Assembly: GCA_049694275.1 (NCBI GenBank)
Contig: JBAVQS010000147.1
Location: 1 to 64,000 of the forward strand
DNA: 64,000 bases
Reading direction: 5' to 3'
Source: JBAVQS01 sp049694275
GTDB lineage: Bacteria > Chloroflexota > Anaerolineae > UBA4142 > SHND01
Position 1 is the first letter of the stretch, and each line of letters starts with the position of its first letter. Below the pieces are notes generated by a model that was not told where the DNA came from, searched no databases, and was given only the letters and a program-made list of their open reading frames with translations. Positions 49,663 to 58,392 of the stretch are shown here, piece after piece. Both the position numbers and the translations under genes were made by a program.

Positions 49663-51528
49663 ATGAGTACAACCCAACCTGTTTCGACCCCATTCAAATT
49701 CTGGCAGTGGCTGACCCGGGTTCCGTCGTTCGCCGACGAGGAGCTGACGGCGCGGGCGCGGCTGTTGAACGTGATCCTGCTCGCGACGCTGGTGCTTTTT
49801 ATCAGCATTCTGGTGCTGGGGCCGCTGGTCACGGTCGGGCGGCCGGATGTGCCGCTTCTGGGCGCAGGCGGGGTGGCCGTTTCGGTGGGGCTGCTGTACC
49901 TGTTTCGCCAGGGGCGGATCCGGCTGGTGAGCGGGCTTGAGGTGGGGCTGTTGGCGGCGGCGTACCTGACGGCGTTGTATAACGCAGGGAGTATCCGGCA
50001 GCCGGGGTTTTCTTTTTTTACGATCCTGGTGATGGTGACAGGGCTGCTCTTTGGCCGGCGGGCAGGGTTTATTATGGCGGGGCTCTCGGGGCTTGCCGGG
50101 CTTGGCTTTATGTATGCGGAGGGGCAGGGGCTGCTCCCGAAGGTGGCGCTAGCGCCGCTGACGGCGATGTGGGCGTTTGGGACGGTTAACGCCTTTTTCG
50201 TGGCGACGATGCTCTACCTGGCGCTGCGCAATCTGAGCGACGCATTGGGGCGGATGCGGACGAGCAACCGCGAGCTCCAGGCGATACAGGGCTCGCTGCA
50301 GGAACGGGTGACTACGGCGACGCGCGAGTTGGCGGCGAGCGCCGAGCAGAACCGCTACCTGGCGGCCCAGCTCCAGACGAGCGCCGAGGTGGCGGCGGCG
50401 GCGGCGGGGCAACTGGACCTGGCGGCGCTGCTGCCGCTGGTGTCGCGGTTGATTGGGGAGCGATTCAATCTGTATCATGTCGGCATCTATTTGCTGGAGG
50501 AGCAGGTGGGGGTCCGGAGCGCGTCGTACACCGAGGGAGGAGAGGGCGCGGCGGGGATTGAACGCGTGGTCGCCGGCGAAAAGGGGATTGTCGCATCGGT
50601 ATTGAACCGACAGGGGGTGCGGATTGCGCCGGATGTCTCGAAGGAACCGCTGTTCAGGGATGATCCGGACCTGCCGCTGACCCGTTCGGAGATGGCGGTG
50701 CCTTTGCAGACGGGGAAGCAGTTGATCGGCGCGCTGGACCTGCAGAGCGCGAGGCCGGGGGCATTCTCGGAGGCGGATGTGACGGTGCTGACGGTGCTGG
50801 CTTCGCAGATTGCGATTGCGATTCAGAACGCGCGCTCGTTCGAGCAGGAGGAGCGGCTGGTGCAAGAGAACCGCCGCTCAAGCGAACGGCAGGCGGCGCT
50901 CGCCGAAGAAAACCGCCAACTCCTCGAGCGCACCCAACAGGCGCTCGACCAGGTGAACGCGCTGAACCGCCGGCTGACGCGCGAGGGGTGGGGCGAGTAT
51001 GTCGCCACCCATGGCAAACAGGTCATGGTCGAGGACGCGGCAGTTGGTTTCAAGAAAGGCTCGCCGGCCGATTCGGTTTTGCGCCAGGCGGCGACGACGG
51101 GTGAGCTGGCCGAGACGCATGTGAATGGGTCAACGGCGTTAGCCGCGCCGATCGTCTTGCGCGGCGAGGTGATCGGCTCGCTCAGCCTTCAAGATGTCGA
51201 GGCGGGCGAATGGACCGACGAAGAAGTGGCGCTGCTCGAGGGTACAGCCGAGCGCGTCGCACTTGCCCTGGAAAATGCACGGCTCTTTGAACAGACGCAA
51301 GCCGCGCTGGAAGCGACCCGGCAGGCAGCGGAGCGGGATGCGCGTCTGGCCGCGATCAATGACCGGCTCCATGCCAGCACCGATGTCAAGACGATTTTGC
51401 AAACGGCGGCGGAAGAGCTGCTGCGCGCCACCGGGCGCTCGCGGACCGTGGTGCGGCTCAACCCGACGCAGGTCGCGGGCGAGCTCTCGCCCCGTCCCAC
51501 GGGACTTCCTACGGTCGCTGAAAAATGA
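49663..51528 (+). CDS. membrane GAF-GAF sensor protein (array member 3)
   Basis: A 621-residue protein with about 6 membrane helices (about 33-190), a coiled coil, GAF 1 (about 250-400, of a different subtype from members 1, 2, 5 and 6; LGRLIGERFNLYHVGIYLLEE-like), two 14-residue repeats (QAALAEENRQLLER), a second GAF (about 440-555) and the shared C-terminal module. No catalytic domain. The start is 2 bases after the stop of member 2 with GATAAGAGAAAA as a weak ribosome site, so it is probably reached by coupled translation. The end overlaps member 4 (ATGA). Confidence 0.82.
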   Translation: MSTTQPVSTPFKFWQWLTRVPSFADEELTARARLLNVILLATLVLFISILVLGPLVTVGRPDVPLLGAGGVAVSVGLLYLFRQGRIRLVSGLEVGLLAAAYLTALYNAGSIRQPGFSFFTILVMVTGLLFGRRAGFIMAGLSGLAGLGFMYAEGQGLLPKVALAPLTAMWAFGTVNAFFVATMLYLALRNLSDALGRMRTSNRELQAIQGSLQERVTTATRELAASAEQNRYLAAQLQTSAEVAAAAAGQLDLAALLPLVSRLIGERFNLYHVGIYLLEEQVGVRSASYTEGGEGAAGIERVVAGEKGIVASVLNRQGVRIAPDVSKEPLFRDDPDLPLTRSEMAVPLQTGKQLIGALDLQSARPGAFSEADVTVLTVLASQIAIAIQNARSFEQEERLVQENRRSSERQAALAEENRQLLERTQQALDQVNALNRRLTREGWGEYVATHGKQVMVEDAAVGFKKGSPADSVLRQAATTGELAETHVNGSTALAAPIVLRGEVIGSLSLQDVEAGEWTDEEVALLEGTAERVALALENARLFEQTQAALEATRQAAERDARLAAINDRLHASTDVKTILQTAAEELLRATGRSRTVVRLNPTQVAGELSPRPTGLPTVAEK

Positions 51529-54470
51529 AAATGATGAACAAATCCGGCAACCAACGAACAGAGGAAACGCGACGCCAGCTCGCGCGCGTCCTGATCATAG
51601 CGATTGCCCTGTTGGGCTTCGCCCAGCTGGTGTCTGTCGTATCCATTACCCTCAGTGGGGACTGGGTTGCTTCTCTGCAGGACGGACTGGTTCTGGTCGG
51701 CTTGGGTTATCTGGTCGCGTTGCTGGCCGCGTTCTGGCTCAATCGCCGCGGGCAGCCCATTTGGGCGGCGCGTCTCACCATCGGCGCGCTGCTCATCGCC
51801 ATGTTGGTGGTCGTGCTGCGCGTGACCGGTTTTGGCCTCATGCTGAGCGTCGGCGCGTTTCTGCTCACCGCCTTTATCGTCGGACAGATTCGTTTGCCGG
51901 GGCGACAGGCGCTTGAGCTGGTGGTTGCCGGCGCGGTCGGCGCCGTCCTCATCCTCCTGCTCGATCTCTTTGCTCCGATTGCGCGGACTCAGAGCGGCGC
52001 CGATACGCAATTCACCTCAGCCGCCTCGCTCCTGATCGGTTTTTTGGTGTTGGGGGGGCTGGCGCTGCGACACTGGCGCGAGTTTCGCCTGCGCACCAAA
52101 TTGATCATTGGGTTCATCGCCATTAGCGCCGTGGCCGTAGTGGCGGTGAGCGCGATCGTGAGTCAGACCGTAACCTCGAACCTGACCCTGCAGCAGGGCG
52201 CCGCGCTCAGGACGATTGCCGATAACAGAGCGACCATCGTCGGCGACCTGCTCGAGCGGCAGAAGGACCTCTTGCAGACCATCGCCTCAACCCAGAGCAT
52301 CCACAACATTGCTTCTTTGACCAATGCCCTCTATGGAACCGAAGACCGGGCGGTGATCCAAAAGCAGATCGATGGCGTCGAACAGCAGTGGGTTAAGGTG
52401 GGCGATGGGGACCCGGCCGTTCAACCCAAGCTGACCAACACGACGGCGGTCGAGTTCCTGCGTTTTCAGAGCGATATGCAGGATAACACCCAGGTGTTGT
52501 TGACCGACCAGTATGGGGCGATTATCGCATCGACTTTCCGGACCGCGCATTACTATCTGGGCGATCAGGCCTGGTGGCAAACGGCCTATAACGGCGGACA
52601 GGGTAAGCTCTATATCAGCCAGCCGCAGACCATCGAGCGCCTGGGCGGTTATTGGATCATTATCGCGATACCGGTCTACGGCGGGGACAATCTGGTGATT
52701 GGCGTGCTGCAGGGGCTCTATCCGGTAGCTGCGCTTCAACAAGCCTTGACCGTGACGCCGGGCACAAATACCGGTTCTCCCGACCTGATCTTTCCATCGG
52801 GTCTCACACTGCACGGCGAAGGGGATGTGACAACGCTCGCGCCGGCCCTGCTCAACCGGCTTCACACCATGACCCAAGATTATGCGCGGCTGTCCTATGA
52901 GAATGGGGATGCCTTTGTCAGTCGCGCCAATGTCGCCGCAAGCCGGCCGTCGACCAGTGGGGACATCCCGGGCTTGGGCTGGATGGTGGTCGTCGATCAG
53001 GATCCGCAAATTGCGCTGCAGCCGGTGCTCGTGGCCTCGCAAGCGGCCATCTTTTCCGGGCTCGGCGTCTTTTTGCTGGCGGTTCTGTTCGCGGGGATCG
53101 GCGCTCAATTCTTTGCCGGGCCGATTATCAAGTTGACACAGACGGCCGAAAAGATTACGGGCGGCGATTTAACGCTCCAGGCCAGTGTGAGCTCGGAGGA
53201 CGAGATCGGGGAACTGGCGACAGCCTTTAATCGCATGACCGGGCAGCTCCGCCAGACGCTGGGCACGCTCGAGCAGCGCGTCGACGCGCGCACGGCGGAA
53301 CTGGCGCGGGCGAATGACCAGTTGAGCACGCGCGCGAATCAACTGGAGGCGAGCGCGGAGATTTCACGGGCGGTGGCGGCGACCCTCCAGTTGGATGAGC
53401 TGTTGAATACCGTGCCGCCGCTGCTGGCTGCGCGGTTTGGGTTTGATCGGGCCACCATCTATCTCGTCGACGAGAACAGCCGGGAGGCGGCGCTGCACGC
53501 GGCGTCGGGGCGCACCGCGTCCGGGTCTTTTCTGAATCAGAGAATTTCAAAGGCCGGGGAGCGGGTCGCGGTTGACGAGAGCAATTTCGTCGGGCATGTG
53601 ATCGCCGCCGGCCATCTGCGCGTGGCAGAGTGCCTGGCCGACGATCCGCTTTACAAGACGCCGCCCCTGCCCGGAATTCAATCGCGCGTGACGCTGCCCT
53701 TGATCGTGGCGGGGCAGACGATCGGCGCCGTCGACCTGCTCTCCACCCAGGTCCGTCTGTTTAGCCAGAGCGACCTGACCGGCTTGAGCGGTCTCGCCGA
53801 CCAGATTGCGGTGGCCATTCAGAATGCGCGGTCGTTCGAGCGCCAGGTGGCGCTGACCGACGAGAACCGGCGCTCGCTAGAGCGCCAGACGGCGCTCGCC
53901 GACGAGAACCGGCTGCTTTTGGAGCGCACGCAAAAGGCGGTGCAGGAGTTGAACGCCTTGAACCAGCGGCTTTCGCATGAAGGATGGACGGTGTATGAGC
54001 AGACGGCCGGCGACCTGGTCGGGCAGGCGGAGCGGTCGACGCTGGTCAATCCGGTCTCCGAGATTCCTGCATTGGATCAGGCCGCCGCAAAAGGCGACCT
54101 CGTGACGCTGCGCGCAGACGGGGGCACGGTCGTTGCCGTGCCGATTATCGTGCGCGGCCAGGTGATCGGTTCGATGGCGGTGCAGGATTGCGAGGCGCAG
54201 AATGATTGGACGGCGGATGAGATTGCCACATTGCGGGATGTGAGTGAGCATGTGGCGCTGGCGCTGGACAATGCGCGGCTGTTCGAGCAGACGCAGGCGG
54301 CGCTGGAAGCGGCGCGCCAGGCGGCCGAACGGGATGCGCGGCTGGCGGCGATCAACGACCGGCTGCATGCCGGCACCGACATTGAGGGAATTTTGCGAAC
54401 GGCGGTCGAGGAGCTGCGGATTACGACGGGACGGACGCGGGCGGTGGTGCGGCTGGCGCGGCGGCAATAG
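51525..54470 (+). CDS. membrane dCACHE-HAMP-GAF-GAF sensor protein (array member 4)
   Basis: A 981-residue protein. A bundle of about 6 helices (20-190) comes first, then a seventh (about 195-215) leading to a double-CACHE outside domain (about 220-500; DNTQVLLTDQYGAIIAST), a helix near 510-530, HAMP (about 530-585), GAF 1 (about 620-770), two 14-residue repeats, GAF 2 (about 800-905) and the shared C-terminal module. The additional helix bundle before a CACHE sensor is uncommon and is shared only with member 7. No kinase. ATGA overlap with member 3. Confidence 0.83.
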   Translation: MKMMNKSGNQRTEETRRQLARVLIIAIALLGFAQLVSVVSITLSGDWVASLQDGLVLVGLGYLVALLAAFWLNRRGQPIWAARLTIGALLIAMLVVVLRVTGFGLMLSVGAFLLTAFIVGQIRLPGRQALELVVAGAVGAVLILLLDLFAPIARTQSGADTQFTSAASLLIGFLVLGGLALRHWREFRLRTKLIIGFIAISAVAVVAVSAIVSQTVTSNLTLQQGAALRTIADNRATIVGDLLERQKDLLQTIASTQSIHNIASLTNALYGTEDRAVIQKQIDGVEQQWVKVGDGDPAVQPKLTNTTAVEFLRFQSDMQDNTQVLLTDQYGAIIASTFRTAHYYLGDQAWWQTAYNGGQGKLYISQPQTIERLGGYWIIIAIPVYGGDNLVIGVLQGLYPVAALQQALTVTPGTNTGSPDLIFPSGLTLHGEGDVTTLAPALLNRLHTMTQDYARLSYENGDAFVSRANVAASRPSTSGDIPGLGWMVVVDQDPQIALQPVLVASQAAIFSGLGVFLLAVLFAGIGAQFFAGPIIKLTQTAEKITGGDLTLQASVSSEDEIGELATAFNRMTGQLRQTLGTLEQRVDARTAELARANDQLSTRANQLEASAEISRAVAATLQLDELLNTVPPLLAARFGFDRATIYLVDENSREAALHAASGRTASGSFLNQRISKAGERVAVDESNFVGHVIAAGHLRVAECLADDPLYKTPPLPGIQSRVTLPLIVAGQTIGAVDLLSTQVRLFSQSDLTGLSGLADQIAVAIQNARSFERQVALTDENRRSLERQTALADENRLLLERTQKAVQELNALNQRLSHEGWTVYEQTAGDLVGQAERSTLVNPVSEIPALDQAAAKGDLVTLRADGGTVVAVPIIVRGQVIGSMAVQDCEAQNDWTADEIATLRDVSEHVALALDNARLFEQTQAALEAARQAAERDARLAAINDRLHAGTDIEGILRTAVEELRITTGRTRAVVRLARRQ

Positions 54471-54494
54471 GGCGATTTCAGATTTCAGATTTCA

Positions 54495-54522
54495 CTTGTG
54501 CTTGCGCAAACGCAAGTGCAAG
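54495..54522. repeat. hairpin in the spacer between array members 4 and 5
   Basis: CTTGTGCTTGCG and CGCAAGTGCAAG form a 12-bp stem (two G-U pairs in RNA) over a CAAA loop. It is flanked by direct repeats of AGATTTC on the left and the palindrome ATTCAGAATTCTGAAT on the right, so the 91-base spacer is almost all repeats. Confidence 0.7.
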
Positions 54523-54561
54523 CAGAATTCAGAATTCTGAATTGGGACGTAGAGGAGGGTC

Positions 54562-56433
54562 ATGCAGAGCGCTGTAGGTGCAAGCAGACAGGTGCAGACG
54601 TTAGACGATATTCGCGCGCTGCGGGAAACGCTGATGCGGAGTATCCTGCGCGTCTTGCTGGTAGGAGGCGGGCTGGGGGTGCTCGGCGCGTCCTACTATG
54701 CGTACGTGCAGAATGAATTGTACTATATCCCCATCTATGCGGCGCTTTTTGCGTTGATCAGCGTGGTGGCGCTCTGGCGGCGGGTGCCGTATACGTTCCA
54801 GGTCTATTTTATCATCGGCCTGCTCTACGCCCTGGCGCTGCTCAACTTTGCAACCGAAGGGCGCGGGTCGCTGGGGCGCGTGTTTTTGTATGCGATGGCC
54901 TTTACCGCAGTCATCTTTGTCGGACGGCGGGCCATCCTTCCGACCATCGCCGTCGTGGTGCTGACGATGGCCGGTTTCGCGTGGGCCTTTGCGAGCGGCA
55001 ATATGGCGGGGTCGGGGTATCAGGAAGTGAGCTCGACCTTGCCGGCCGGTTGGATCAGCAACACGATTATTCTCCTGGCGCTGATCTCCCTGGTCGTCCT
55101 GTCGGTTAATTTCATCGTGACGCGCCTGACCGCGTCGCTCGACCAGAGCCGGAAACTGACCGCAGAATTGAAACAGCAACAGGCGGGGCTGGAGGAGCAG
55201 GTGGCGGCGCGCACGGCGGCGCTGGCCGAACGGACCGACACGCTCCAGCGCTCGACGAATTATCTGACCGCGCTGCAGGATACGGCGGTGGACCTGGTGA
55301 GCCTGTTTGACGTAAACCAGCTCTTGCAGGCGATGATTACGCGCGCCGGCGCGCTGGTCGATACCGAGCACGGCTATGTTTTTTTGCTCGACGCACAGAC
55401 CGGGCAGATGGAGATGCGCGTGGGCACGGGCACCTATGCGGGGTTGGTGGGGACGCGGGCGCTCGCCGGCTCAGGGCTGGCGGGGACAGTGTGGCAGACG
55501 GGCGCGCCGGTGGTGGCGGATGATTATCAGAACTGGGCGGGGCGACTCGGGGGCAGCGCGCGTTCGCAACTGCGCACCGTGGTGGGAGTCCCCCTGACAT
55601 CGGGAAATGAGACCATCGGGGTGATCGGGCTGGCGTATACGGATGCGGGGCGCAAGTTCGGGGCGGAGGCCGTGGACGTGGTGGCGCGGTTTGCGCAGTT
55701 GGCGTCGATTGCGCTCCAGAATGCGCAGTTGTATGCGGAGGAGCGGGCGCTGGTGGAAGAGAATCGGCAGGCGACCCGGCGGGCCGAGGCGCTGGCGGAA
55801 GAGAATCGACATTCCGCCGAACGCGCTGCGGCGCTGGCCGAAGAGAACCAGCGGCTGCTCGAACGGTCGCAGCGCGCCATTCAAGAGTTGAACGAGGTGA
55901 CCCGGCGTCTGACCCGTGAAGGGTGGGACGAGGTGTTACTGCGCTCGCAAGGGTCCATCCTCATTCAGGATGCGGCATCCGGGGGCGCGGCGGCGTCACC
56001 CGAGCTGGCCGCAATGGATGAGGCGGTTGAAAAGGGTGAGCTGGTCAAGAGCCGCGCCGGCGGTTGCAACGCGATGGCCGTTCCGATTGTCGTGCGCGGT
56101 GAGGTGATCGGCTCGATCGCGCTGGAGGACCAGGATACGTCGCCCGAGTGGGACGCGGACGAGACGGTGGCGATTCAGGATGTGGCCGAGCACGTAGCCC
56201 TGGCGATTGAGAACGCGCGGCTGTACGAGCAGACCCAGGCCGCATTGGCCGAGACGCGGCGGCTGGCCGAACGGCAGGCGCAGATCTCTGTGATCGGCGA
56301 ACGGCTCTATGCGAGCACCGATGTGCAGGCAGTGCTCCAAAAGGCGGCCGAGGAGCTCGTGCAACTGACGGGGCGCGGGCGGGCCGTGGCGTGGGTGCCG
56401 CGCAAGAATACAGAGGCTGAGAGAGTGATATGA
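54562..56433 (+). CDS. membrane GAF-GAF sensor protein (array member 5)
   Basis: A 623-residue protein with GAGGAGGG three bases before its ATG. About 6 membrane helices (25-190), coiled coil (LEEQVAARTAALAERTDTLQRS), GAF 1 (about 245-390, with GLAGTVWQTGAPVVADDYQNW), three 14-residue coiled-coil repeats (394-435), GAF 2 (about 450-560), shared C-terminal module. No output domain. The coiled coil and start of GAF 1 are almost identical at DNA level to member 6. ATGA overlap with member 6. Confidence 0.83.
   Translation: MQSAVGASRQVQTLDDIRALRETLMRSILRVLLVGGGLGVLGASYYAYVQNELYYIPIYAALFALISVVALWRRVPYTFQVYFIIGLLYALALLNFATEGRGSLGRVFLYAMAFTAVIFVGRRAILPTIAVVVLTMAGFAWAFASGNMAGSGYQEVSSTLPAGWISNTIILLALISLVVLSVNFIVTRLTASLDQSRKLTAELKQQQAGLEEQVAARTAALAERTDTLQRSTNYLTALQDTAVDLVSLFDVNQLLQAMITRAGALVDTEHGYVFLLDAQTGQMEMRVGTGTYAGLVGTRALAGSGLAGTVWQTGAPVVADDYQNWAGRLGGSARSQLRTVVGVPLTSGNETIGVIGLAYTDAGRKFGAEAVDVVARFAQLASIALQNAQLYAEERALVEENRQATRRAEALAEENRHSAERAAALAEENQRLLERSQRAIQELNEVTRRLTREGWDEVLLRSQGSILIQDAASGGAAASPELAAMDEAVEKGELVKSRAGGCNAMAVPIVVRGEVIGSIALEDQDTSPEWDADETVAIQDVAEHVALAIENARLYEQTQAALAETRRLAERQAQISVIGERLYASTDVQAVLQKAAEELVQLTGRGRAVAWVPRKNTEAERVI
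55741..55866 (+). repeat. three 42-base tandem repeats coding a coiled coil (member 5)
   Basis: Units at 55741, 55783 and 55825, each 14 codons of the pattern x-x-A-L-A-E-E-N-R-x-x-x-E-R. Fourteen residues equal two heptads, so each unit adds a fixed length without changing helix phase. Confidence 0.8.
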
Positions 56434-58325
56434 GCGTAAACAATCGTGTCGCGACCGTGGCCGGTTTTTTCAGGCGCATGCTCACCCCGCCCGTATATGC
56501 GGACGAGGAAAAGACGCGCGTCTCCCGGCTCTTGCACTATATCCTGCTCGGGCTCGCCGTGACGATTCTGGTCCTGGTGACCATCCTTGTGCTGAGGGAA
56601 GGGCTCAGTCCTCTCTATATCACGGCTGAACTCGCAGGCCTATTGTATTTGGGTTTATGGGTTGTGATGCGGACCGGGCGCACGCGCCTGGTGAGCATTG
56701 TCACGCTGCTGCTGTTCTGGGCTGTCACCGCGATGCTCATCTATTTCAGCGGAACGACCCGCAGCACCGTCACGCCCTTTTACATTGTGTGCGTGGTCAT
56801 TGCCGGTTTGCTCCTGGGGAATCGCGGCGCCATTCTATTTACGGTCCTGAGCATGCTGGCGCTGGGCGGGCTGGTGTGGGCTGAAATCTCCGGACGGTTT
56901 CCCCCCTATGCGCTCACGCCTGTCACTTGGAGCATACTGCTGACCTATGGCGGAACGATCGCGATCATTGCGCTCCTTCTGGGGCTCTCGAATCAAAGCC
57001 TGACGGCCGCGTTCGAACGCTTGCGCAGCAGCAACCGCGAACTCCAAGGGATTCGAGCTTCGCTCGAAGAGCAGGTGGCGGCGCGCACGGCGGCGCTGGC
57101 CGAACGGACTGACACGCTCCAGCGCTCGACGAATTATCTGACCGCGCTGCAGGATACGGCGGTGGACCTGGTGAGCCAGTTTGACGTGAATGAATTGCTG
57201 CAGGCGATCATCACCCGCGCCGGCGCGCTGGTCGATACTGAGCACGGCTATGTCTTTTTGCTCGACCAGCCGACCCGGCAGATGGAGATGCGCGTGGGCA
57301 TCGGGGCGTATGCAGGGTCGGTGGGCACGCGGACACTGGCCGGCTCGGGGCTGGCGGGGACAGTGTGGCAGACGGGCGCGCCGGTGGTGGTGGACGATTA
57401 TCAGGACTGGGCAGGGCGACTCGGCGGTACCGCCCGTTCGCAGTTGCGGGCGGTGGTGGGGGCGCCGTTGAAAGCCGGCGACGAGACCATCGGAGTGATC
57501 GGGCTGGCATATACGGATGCGGGGCGCAAGTTCGGGACGGAAGCGGTGGACGTGGTGGCGCGGTTTGCGCAGTTGGCGTCGATTGCTCTCCAGAATGCGC
57601 AGTTGTATGCGGCGCAGAGGGCGCTGGTGGAAGAGAACCGGCAGGCGACGCAGCGGGCCGAGGCGCTGGCGGAAGAGAACCGGAGCTCCGCCGAACGCGC
57701 CGTGGCGCTGGCGGAAGAGAGCCGCCAATCGGCCGAGCGGGCAGCGGCGCTGGCCGAAGACAACCGCCGGCTGCTCTTGCAGTCGCAGGCCACCAACCGG
57801 GAACTGAATTTGCTGGCCCGGCGTTTGACCGGTGAGAGTTGGGAAGGATATATGGCGGCCCAACCGGACGAGCTCGTCGGCGAGGCGACGCATTCCGGAT
57901 CCGAAGCGGGCGCCCGGCCACTTGCCGCATTGCAGCAGGCCCTGGCCAAAGGGGACCTGATTACCGTCGAGGAGAATGGGACCAGTTCGATGGCCGTCCC
58001 AATTGTCCTGCGCGGCCAGATCCTGGGTGCGATCGCCCTTCAGGATACCGATGCGGAGCAGGCGTGGAGCGCCGATCAGGTCGCATCGGTCAGGGCGGTG
58101 GCCGAGCGGGTTGCGCTCGCCATCGAGAACGCGCGGTTATTTGAGCAGACCCAGGCGGCGCTCGCCGAAAGCCGCCGGCTGGCCGAGCGGGAGACCCGGA
58201 TTGCCGCCATCAGCGACCGGATTTATGCAACGACCGATGTCCAGGGGATCCTGCGTATTGCGGCCGAGGAATTACGCCGCACGACGGGAAGCTCCCGCGC
58301 CGTGGTCCGGCTTAACCGTCAATGA
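56430..58325 (+). CDS. membrane GAF-GAF sensor protein (array member 6)
   Basis: A 631-residue close paralogue of member 5: about 6 membrane helices (about 27-190), the same coiled coil, GAF 1 (about 245-390), four 14-residue repeats, GAF 2 (about 460-570) and the shared C-terminal module ending in TTGSSRAVVRLN. The N-terminal membrane part differs from member 5 while the following region is nearly identical, which points to domain shuffling or gene conversion. No kinase. A short TGTCATTT/AAATGACA inverted repeat follows the stop, before member 7. Confidence 0.83.
   Translation: MSVNNRVATVAGFFRRMLTPPVYADEEKTRVSRLLHYILLGLAVTILVLVTILVLREGLSPLYITAELAGLLYLGLWVVMRTGRTRLVSIVTLLLFWAVTAMLIYFSGTTRSTVTPFYIVCVVIAGLLLGNRGAILFTVLSMLALGGLVWAEISGRFPPYALTPVTWSILLTYGGTIAIIALLLGLSNQSLTAAFERLRSSNRELQGIRASLEEQVAARTAALAERTDTLQRSTNYLTALQDTAVDLVSQFDVNELLQAIITRAGALVDTEHGYVFLLDQPTRQMEMRVGIGAYAGSVGTRTLAGSGLAGTVWQTGAPVVVDDYQDWAGRLGGTARSQLRAVVGAPLKAGDETIGVIGLAYTDAGRKFGTEAVDVVARFAQLASIALQNAQLYAAQRALVEENRQATQRAEALAEENRSSAERAVALAEESRQSAERAAALAEDNRRLLLQSQATNRELNLLARRLTGESWEGYMAAQPDELVGEATHSGSEAGARPLAALQQALAKGDLITVEENGTSSMAVPIVLRGQILGAIALQDTDAEQAWSADQVASVRAVAERVALAIENARLFEQTQAALAESRRLAERETRIAAISDRIYATTDVQGILRIAAEELRRTTGSSRAVVRLNRQ
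57615..57782 (+). repeat. four 42-base tandem repeats coding a coiled coil (member 6)
   Basis: Units at 57615, 57657, 57699 and 57741 of the same x-x-A-L-A-E-E-N-R pattern as in members 5 and 7; the last unit is the most diverged (AEDNRRLLLQ). Confidence 0.8.
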
Positions 58326-58392
58326 GGATTTTCGCTTGTCATTTCTGACTCTGTTCAAAATGACAGAAGAACGAATTGCTTAAGGATATTAG

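Noticed and set aside
47303..58325. Methyl-accepting chemotaxis proteins (because of CACHE and HAMP)
   Set aside because: No MCP signalling hairpin motif follows HAMP; GAF domains follow instead.
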